From the IMG/VR virus record IMGVR_UViG_3300049847_000092, positions 1-38,150 of that record: a DNA stretch of 38,150 bases, one strand, 5' to 3'. The notes beneath the pieces are model-generated. The model was not told where the DNA came from. It saw only the letters and a program-made list of their open reading frames with translations, and did no database searches. Made by a program: the position numbers and the translations under genes. This document shows, in pieces, positions 37,982-38,150 of the stretch. The first letter of the stretch is position 1; each line of letters starts with the position of its first letter. This DNA is from a virus.

Positions 37982-38126
37982 TATTTGAGTTATCTAATTC
38001 TAATTGAGCTTTTATGTAAGCCTTAATGGCTACGTGTATATATTCCGAGCTAAACCCTAATTTTTCGTATCTTATAATTTTATCAAAAATAAATTTTATG
38101 TCAATAATGTTGTTTTTTTTATCCAT
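37962..38126 (-). CDS. 54-residue gene crossing the circular join
   Basis: ATG 38126 to TAA 37962 (its start region is also present at 103 to 1 in the left copy, where it is cut off). Reads MDKKNNIIDIKFIFDKIIRY, then EKLGFSSEYIHVAIKAYIKA. It is intact only when the map is circular. Its start overlaps the stop of the zinc-ribbon gene at 96-98. Confidence 0.6.
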   Translation of the reverse strand: MDKKNNIIDIKFIFDKIIRYEKLGFSSEYIHVAIKAYIKAQLELDNSNNEIKTK

Positions 38127-38150
38127 TTTTTAATATATTTTCTATTTGTT
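38024..38150. repeat. Terminal direct repeat, right copy
   Basis: Identical to bases 1-127. It carries the first part of the join-crossing gene and the end of the zinc-ribbon gene. See the left copy for interpretation. Confidence 0.95.

Overview
The window is a complete, circularly mapping phage genome. Its first 127 bases recur exactly as its last 127 bases (1-127 = 38024-38150), so one unit is 38,023 bp. A small leftward gene (37962-38126) reads intact through the join. The host is most likely a member of the Bacteroidetes, probably a flavobacterium. The DNA is AT-rich, starts sit behind A-rich leaders rather than Shine-Dalgarno sequences, several promoters match the Bacteroidetes pattern TTTG / TAnnTTTG, and signal peptides end in the typical '..AQ'. 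No tRNA, rRNA, CRISPR array or insertion sequence was seen.

Layout. (1) Divergent promoters lie between 616 and 740. The left one drives a long cluster of small leftward genes that runs across the circular join and back to 35120; nearly all are orphans. (2) The right arm starts with small early genes, a pentapeptide-repeat protein, and a replication/recombination block: a Gp157-like protein, a NinG-like protein, a DUF6291-type replisome-organiser candidate carrying iteron-like repeats, and a 727-residue SNF2-type helicase fused to a DNA methyltransferase (740-9225). (3) Packaging: a small-terminase candidate and the large terminase (9263-11041). (4) Head and neck of Mu-like type: connector candidate, DUF935 portal, MuF and gpG homologues, plus a displaced baseplate-J/gpI/fibre group (11394-17738). 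(5) One antiparallel helix-turn-helix gene (17824-18207). (6) ClpP-like protease with a coiled-coil scaffold tail, a secreted-looking small protein, and the major capsid protein (18264-20786). (7) Contractile tail: sheath, tube, chaperone with a -1 frameshift extension, tape measure, hub, spike, gp25-like protein, LysM protein and fibres (20849-32167). (8) Lysis: TM/coiled-coil protein, M15 peptidase, holin-like protein, candidate unimolecular spanin (32207-33987). (9) A frameshifted DnaQ-like exonuclease and one further gene, then convergence with the leftward cluster at 35119/35120.

Biology. This is a myovirus with Mu-like morphogenesis genes, but no transposase, integrase, DNA polymerase or primase was recognised. 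It is therefore either virulent or maintained as an episome, and depends on the host replisome. Four late transcription units start from nearly identical TAATTTTGTA promoters lying only 5-7 nt before the start codon, which predicts essentially leaderless late mRNAs. The most notable items are these leaderless late promoters, the helicase-methyltransferase fusion, the pentapeptide array with no silent variation, the programmed frameshift in the tail chaperone, the embedded helix-turn-helix gene, and the unexplored leftward cluster. All function calls come from reading motifs and gene order by eye; no database search was run.
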